From Candidatus Bathyarchaeota archaeon (GTDB taxonomy: Archaea; Thermoproteota; Bathyarchaeia; Bathyarchaeales; Bathyarchaeaceae): DNA of 18,800 nucleotides. The stretch is taken from assembly GCA_014859755.1 (NCBI GenBank), contig JACUTO010000010.1, forward strand, positions 1 to 18,800. The letters are read 5' to 3'. Position numbers and translations under genes: made by a program. The stretch's first letter is position 1. The number at the start of each line of letters is the position of its first letter. Below, one piece after another: positions 14,779-18,800 of this stretch. Under the pieces are notes generated by a model. It saw nothing but the letters and a program-made list of their open reading frames with translations, made no database searches and had not been told where the DNA came from.

Positions 14779-16032
14779 ATGTCAAAACTAGCCATACCAA
14801 AACATATCTGTCTAAAAGAGTTTATGACAGAAGAGGATGCGATACTGCGGGATGCCACACGGGGTTTCGTCGACGGAGTTATAATGCCCATAAGACAACA
14901 AGTGGACACAGACGAACGAGAACACAAACTCATCGAGCAAATTATGAAACAAGTTTTAGCAGATTTTGGAGCCCAACGTATGATGTTCCCAGAGAAATAT
15001 GGGGGATTGGACATTACCTCTTTCCAGAGTTTCTACTGGGCTATAGAGGAATTAGCCCGAGGAGACAGCGGAATGTGTGTTGCAACTCTATGTACAGATT
15101 GGATTTTTGCGCCAATCGTATTCGAACCCTACAGAAGAGAGGATTTACTAGAGGAATTTGCAAAGATTTTCTGCGGGAAGGAGCACCACTTCGGTTGCTT
15201 TGCTATGACAGAGCCCCAAGGAGGTTGTGACATTGAAAATATCGAGACAATGAAGGGGCGGACGATAAAGACAACAGCCACACTTGAAGGAGATGAATGG
15301 ATCATAAACGGCGAAAAACAGTGGCCGACTAACAGCGGAATAGCTTCACTTTACTTAACAGTCTGTACGACTGATCCAGACCTAGGAGAGGAAGGCATAG
15401 CTCTCATCTACGTTCCAGCGCCCACTAAAGGCCTTGACTTTGAAGATTTTGAAGTTAAGGCTGGAATGGCTGCCGACAGGAACTGCACAATTCACTTTGA
15501 TAATGTGAGAGTCCCGAAGAGATATCGAGTAGCAGGCCCAGGAGATGACGCCAACCTTCTTCGCGAAATGATAGTCGTTGGCAACATTGGTTCGGCTGGA
15601 ATATCCATAGGGCCCGCCCAAAATACCTTCGAAATTGTTACAAAATACGCTAGTGAAAGAGTTGTAGCTGGAAAGCCTATCAAAGAGCACTCCGTAAACG
15701 CGGGAATATTAGCTGACATGGCCATCGCGATCGAGACCGCTAGGACTTACGCCTTAAGCGTCGCTCGTATGTTTGACCACCCTGAGATCTATGGGCCTCG
15801 GTGGTCCTCCGAGATGATCGCGAAGTCTAGGATCGCGAAGGTATATGCTGCGGATGTAGGAGTTAGAGTCACTGACGAAGCGCAAAGGTTGATGGGATCC
15901 AATGGCTATTCAAGGCCTTATGACGTTGAAAAGCACTGGCGCGATGTCAAAATAACTCAACAGTGGTTGGGAGGCTCTATACTAGGTCGCCTGGACATAG
16001 CACGCTACTATTGTAAACTAAGAACTATTTGA
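14779..16032 (+). CDS. Acyl-CoA dehydrogenase 1, probable IVD-type base position
   Basis: This FAD enzyme should oxidise an acyl-CoA at the alpha,beta position, passing electrons to an ETF not encoded here. I take ATG 14779 (417 residues), because GGGGTGA lies 4 nt upstream; ATG 14761 adds six residues including that site. The N-terminal helical domain (to about 125) is followed by the FAD-binding strand CFAMTEPQGGCD (about 140-151), WIINGEKQWPTNSG (about 174-187), MAADRNCTIHFDNVRVP and the C-terminal helical domain with YASERVVAGKPI and MGSNGYSRPYDVEKHWRDVKI. At the place of the usual catalytic Glu (YEGT) it has WLGGS, so that Glu is missing. A Glu in LLREMIVVG (about residue 263) lies where isovaleryl-CoA dehydrogenase has its base. 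The substrate cannot be named. Confidence 0.9.
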   Translation: MSKLAIPKHICLKEFMTEEDAILRDATRGFVDGVIMPIRQQVDTDEREHKLIEQIMKQVLADFGAQRMMFPEKYGGLDITSFQSFYWAIEELARGDSGMCVATLCTDWIFAPIVFEPYRREDLLEEFAKIFCGKEHHFGCFAMTEPQGGCDIENIETMKGRTIKTTATLEGDEWIINGEKQWPTNSGIASLYLTVCTTDPDLGEEGIALIYVPAPTKGLDFEDFEVKAGMAADRNCTIHFDNVRVPKRYRVAGPGDDANLLREMIVVGNIGSAGISIGPAQNTFEIVTKYASERVVAGKPIKEHSVNAGILADMAIAIETARTYALSVARMFDHPEIYGPRWSSEMIAKSRIAKVYAADVGVRVTDEAQRLMGSNGYSRPYDVEKHWRDVKITQQWLGGSILGRLDIARYYCKLRTI

Positions 16033-16103
16033 AATGTGTAAAGTCGGAGAAGCGTTTCTGTAAAGTGCTTAAACTGATACTGTTATCTTACGTTGCCTCA
16101 ATC

Positions 16104-16115
16104 TTTTATATTATT
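16104..16115 (+). promoter_or_regulatory. TATA box of acyl-CoA dehydrogenase 2
   Basis: TTTTATATTATT lies about 35-45 nt before the ATG at 16149. GAGGGA, 8 nt before that ATG, is the ribosome binding site. This suggests that acyl-CoA dehydrogenase 2 and the following gene have their own promoter rather than depending on dehydrogenase 1. Confidence 0.5.
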
Positions 16116-16148
16116 AATGTAGAATCATTAGTTTGAGGGAAGCTTTAC

Positions 16149-17369
16149 ATGGTGCTAAAATTTGAGCTTACCGAAGAGTTAAAACAGTTGCGTGATGCTA
16201 TTCGTGAATTTGCGGAAAAGGAGCTAAAGCCCGTAGCCCCTGAACTAGACAGAGCCAAGACTGGAACTACTTACGAGGTGCTTCGCGGTTTATTCAAGAA
16301 GGCTGGAAAACTAAATTTAACAAGCTTGGCAGTTCCTGAGCCCCTAGGAGGTCAAGGTTACTTAAGTCTTGGAGCCGCTGTTTGTTTGGAGGAGATCGGT
16401 GCCGTTTGCGGAGGATTAGCTTCTATGTTCGGAGCCCATTGGCTTGGTCAAGCTCCGATCGTCGCTACTGCTGATCCAGAGATAATGGAGAAGTGGCTGA
16501 AACCCATAGCTGAAGCTGAGAAAAGAGGGGAACCCCAGATTTGGGCTTTTGCCATAACAGAACCAGATGTGGGATCAGACGCTGAGTATCTCGAAGAATG
16601 GGAGCCTACACTTCCTAGGCTTAACGTTGTCGCTAGAAGGGAGGGTGATGAATACGTGATAAATGGGACAAAGAGGTTCATCAGTAACGCCCCCATAGCG
16701 GATTTCATTACTGTATTCGCTACTATGGATATAAAACGAGGAGTAGAGGCGTGGACTTGCTTCGTTGTGCCTACGGACTCTGAGGGGTTCTCTATAGGAG
16801 TGGTGGAGGACAAGATGGGACAAAGGGCTGATCCAGTTTCGGAGATAATCCTTGAGGATGTTAGGGTGCCTGTAGAGAATAGGATTGGAGATGAAGGAAT
16901 GGGATGGCTCTTAAGCCAATACACCCTAGCCTATTCCCGTGGCCCAGTAGGCGCGATTGCGCTTGGGATTGCGCGAGGCGCCTACGAAAAGGCGTTGAAA
17001 TATGCTAGTGAACGAATTCAAGGTGGTAAACCCGTTATCAGGCATCAAGCCATCAAATTGAAGCTCGCAGATATGTTTATGAAGATAAGGGCTGCAAGGA
17101 TGCTAATCTATGATGCGTGCGCTAGAGCGGAGATTGAGTATCCGCCGTCCTTAATCGAGCCAAGCATGGCTAAAGTCTTCGCTTCAGACGTTGCGATGGA
17201 AGTAGCGATAGAAGCCATTCAAATAATGGGTGGAGACGGCTACATGAAGGACATGGGAGTTGAGAAGGACTTAAGAGACGCTAAGTTAACTCAGATATAC
17301 GAGGGAACAAACGAGATAAACCGCTTAACCATAGCGGACGAGATAATAGAAAGGAGGTTGATAGCCTAA
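16149..17369 (+). CDS. Acyl-CoA dehydrogenase 2, canonical active site
   Basis: This is a 406-residue FAD acyl-CoA dehydrogenase of standard length and order: an N-terminal helical domain (LTEELKQLRDAIREFAEKEL), FAITEPDVGSD (about 134-144) for FAD, YVINGTKRFISNAP (about 169-182), the middle beta-barrel with DKMGQRADPVSEIILEDVRVP, and the C-terminal helical domain with SERIQGGKPV and the conserved IMGGDGYMKDMGVEKDLRDAKLTQIYEGTNEI. Glu385 in YEGT is the expected catalytic base, unlike dehydrogenase 1. The ATG has GAGGGA 8 nt upstream. Its stop overlaps the start of the next gene by one base (TAATG), so the two are translated together. Sequence alone does not tell chain length or branching of the substrate. 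Confidence 0.95.
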   Translation: MVLKFELTEELKQLRDAIREFAEKELKPVAPELDRAKTGTTYEVLRGLFKKAGKLNLTSLAVPEPLGGQGYLSLGAAVCLEEIGAVCGGLASMFGAHWLGQAPIVATADPEIMEKWLKPIAEAEKRGEPQIWAFAITEPDVGSDAEYLEEWEPTLPRLNVVARREGDEYVINGTKRFISNAPIADFITVFATMDIKRGVEAWTCFVVPTDSEGFSIGVVEDKMGQRADPVSEIILEDVRVPVENRIGDEGMGWLLSQYTLAYSRGPVGAIALGIARGAYEKALKYASERIQGGKPVIRHQAIKLKLADMFMKIRAARMLIYDACARAEIEYPPSLIEPSMAKVFASDVAMEVAIEAIQIMGGDGYMKDMGVEKDLRDAKLTQIYEGTNEINRLTIADEIIERRLIA

Positions 17370-18130
17370 TGCTTAAGGGTAAGCCAAAGGGGTATTCTAT
17401 GCCCCTAGATTCTCCGTTATACGATGAATCGCCTTGGGAATATGATGACTGCGAAGCCGTAGCAGCCTTCGTTACATTCGACGAGACAGCAGAGGAACTC
17501 TTGCCGGAAGGACTCGAGCCCTACAGCAAACCCGTTCAAGGCGGGTATTGGATATCACACTATCCCTTCTCAACGCTCGGAGAATACTATGAAGCCCTGT
17601 TAGTCATACAAGTCAAAGACCTCAAGGGCAATATGGGATACTACATTCCGTACATCTACGTGACGAACGACGCTGCACTAGCGGCTGGACGCGAAGTTGT
17701 TGGAGCACCAAAGAAACTCGCTCACATCGACTTGCAAAAAGAATACAACACCGTTACAGGGGTGCTGGAGAGACCTAAAGGAAAACGCCTACTGACCTTA
17801 ACTATGTTTCCTAACGCTAGGGCGGAAGGACCCCTAATTGAGGCCATCCTCCCCAAGGAAACTCCATTACTCTCTCTCAGAGTCATACCAAGCCTTAAAG
17901 GAGGAAAACCGGAGATAGCTCAACTAATCAGCTGGGCGGCTGTAATAGACTTTCACAAAGATTCGCAGGGAAGACAGAAATTATGGGTTGGACCAGCGTC
18001 AGTTACATATGATTCTCCTTCAGCGGTCGATCCCATCCATGAGCTCAAGGTCATTGAAACTATAACCGCTCTGTACTTCAAGTTTGACATGGCACTTATA
18101 ACGAGGGAAGTTCAGAAAAGCTACGTTTAG
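17369..18130 (+). CDS. Acetoacetate decarboxylase superfamily protein
   Basis: The 253-residue protein is close in length to clostridial acetoacetate decarboxylase and has its Schiff-base motif, AGREVVGAPKKL, with Lys115 and Lys116 at the same numbers as in the clostridial enzyme. Glu75 in GEYYEALL aligns with its Glu76. By eye, however, clostridial Arg29 falls on Cys28 and Glu61 on Tyr60, so two active-site residues are not kept. The superfamily includes enzymes other than decarboxylases, and the reaction on acetoacetate is therefore uncertain; a keto-acid or related lyase step is plausible. It follows acyl-CoA dehydrogenase 2 with a one-base TAATG overlap, with AGGAGG 11 nt upstream, which argues for a shared pathway in acyl-CoA or keto-acid breakdown. 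Its stop is five bases from the convergent protease gene. Confidence 0.85.
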   Translation: MLKGKPKGYSMPLDSPLYDESPWEYDDCEAVAAFVTFDETAEELLPEGLEPYSKPVQGGYWISHYPFSTLGEYYEALLVIQVKDLKGNMGYYIPYIYVTNDAALAAGREVVGAPKKLAHIDLQKEYNTVTGVLERPKGKRLLTLTMFPNARAEGPLIEAILPKETPLLSLRVIPSLKGGKPEIAQLISWAAVIDFHKDSQGRQKLWVGPASVTYDSPSAVDPIHELKVIETITALYFKFDMALITREVQKSYV

Positions 18131-18135
18131 TCGCG

Positions 18136-18800
18136 TTATACATGTATGTAGATGTGGTCGCTACTGTATCTGCCGCTTTCCATTTCCTTCTCGATTTCAC
18201 GTAACAAGAGGATTCTCTGGTAAGTAGCAGGATGAGTTGCAAACCATGTGTTAACGGTCGTCCACCTAGATTTGGCTTCCCTCTCCATAGCCAGCTCAAG
18301 CTCCCTCTCATCGAGAACACCGTCTTTGTCTAAGTCGTACTCTTCTTTTCGTTGCATTATCCCTCGACATTCCTGTTTCGCCAAAGCTGGATCACCTATA
18401 TACAAGGTTCTGGCACCATGAGGCGGCCTCGGCGAAAGCGACAAACCGTAAGTAATTTTGGTCAAGGCGCTTCCCAGCTGGCTTGGTTCTCCTGTCACGT
18501 AGGCCGAGTAGGCGTCAGCATAGTGTTCTCGCAGGCGACTTAGCCTCATGACACACAAAAGCGTGATTATGTAAACTACGTAGGAAATAGCCGCGGCGAC
18601 GAAAAGCAGAGCCCTGAAGGCTACTTCTCCACCCTTTTTCTTTCCACCATCAGTAGCCAACGCAACTCGAAAGGTTAGTCGTGCGATCAAATAAGCGATA
18701 AGAGGTAACGCAGAAAGTACAGTCATCACGACAAAATCTTTGTGTTTGATGTGTCCCAACTCGTGGCCGATGACTCCACGCACCTCATTCTGATTTAACT
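18136..18800 (-). CDS. HtpX-like M48 membrane zinc protease with an EF-hand loop (partial, N-terminus beyond the right edge)
   Basis: The frame is open to the right edge, so the N-terminus with its first membrane segments is missing; the visible part is about 220 residues. It begins LNQNEVRGVIGHELGHIKHKD: the HELGH zinc site supplies two His ligands and the catalytic Glu, and the third ligand is the Glu of REHYADAYSA. Between them lie two membrane segments (roughly 17-40 and 56-80 counting from the VRGVIG valine). HtpX-type proteases degrade misfolded membrane proteins, with the active site on the cytoplasmic side. After the third ligand there is a stretch with DLDKDGVLDERE, a perfect EF-hand calcium loop (18301-18336), before the family's C-terminal THP motif (FATHPATYQRILLLRE). 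HtpX as I know it has no such loop. Confidence 0.9.
   Translation of the reverse strand, partial: LNQNEVRGVIGHELGHIKHKDFVVMTVLSALPLIAYLIARLTFRVALATDGGKKKGGEVAFRALLFVAAAISYVVYIITLLCVMRLSRLREHYADAYSAYVTGEPSQLGSALTKITYGLSLSPRPPHGARTLYIGDPALAKQECRGIMQRKEEYDLDKDGVLDERELELAMEREAKSRWTTVNTWFATHPATYQRILLLREIEKEMESGRYSSDHIYIHV

Noticed and set aside
1..18800. CRISPR array, tRNA or rRNA gene, insertion sequence, defence island
   Set aside because: I saw no regularly spaced repeats, no cloverleaf with CCA-end or GTTCGA-type arm, no transposase and no terminal inverted repeats.

Overview
The window looks archaeal. It carries a complete five-gene operon for the archaeal CO dehydrogenase/acetyl-CoA synthase (ACDS) complex, a methanogen-type thymidylate synthase, a CofE-like F420 ligase homologue and a DUF166 protein. 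Several genes are preceded by TATA-like boxes, many by GGTGA/GGAGG-type Shine-Dalgarno sites, and five start with GTG or TTG. No methanogenesis gene is present, while two acyl-CoA dehydrogenases, an acetoacetate-decarboxylase-like protein and an ADP-forming acyl-CoA synthetase alpha subunit are. This suits a non-methanogenic archaeon that uses the Wood-Ljungdahl carbonyl branch and degrades organic acids, for example Bathyarchaeia or a relative. The lineage is inferred from gene content, not measured.

Left part (1-6000): a small four-helix membrane protein; an AT-rich methyltransferase gene broken by two in-frame stops; inositol-1-phosphate synthase; a small unknown protein diverging from it; a DUF166 Cys-rich protein; an ADP-forming acyl-CoA synthetase alpha subunit; and a CofE-like protein. 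Middle (6100-13800): a two-cluster ferredoxin-like protein, a C-terminal remnant of an aminotransferase gene, then the minus-strand operon cdhA-cdhB-cdhC-cdhD-cdhE, with 1-17 nt between genes and a promoter candidate upstream of cdhA. Right part (13900-18800): thyA diverges from cdhA; then acyl-CoA dehydrogenase 1, acyl-CoA dehydrogenase 2 and an acetoacetate-decarboxylase-family gene on the plus strand, the last two overlapping by one base. An HtpX-like M48 membrane protease runs off the right edge.

How the genes fit together: ACDS makes or cleaves acetyl-CoA using CO2/CO, a corrinoid-bound methyl group and CoA. The ferredoxin-like protein could carry electrons for it. The acyl-CoA synthetase alpha subunit would need an ATP-grasp beta subunit from elsewhere to convert acyl-CoA to acid plus ATP. 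The dehydrogenase/decarboxylase-like genes suggest acyl-CoA or keto-acid breakdown feeding the same acetyl-CoA pool.

I see no clearly new multi-gene defence or mobile system. The most unusual items are a canonical EF-hand calcium loop inside the M48 protease, two decayed genes, an acyl-CoA dehydrogenase whose usual catalytic glutamate is replaced while a glutamate sits at the isovaleryl-CoA-dehydrogenase position, and an acetoacetate-decarboxylase homologue that keeps the Lys pair but lacks two other active-site residues.
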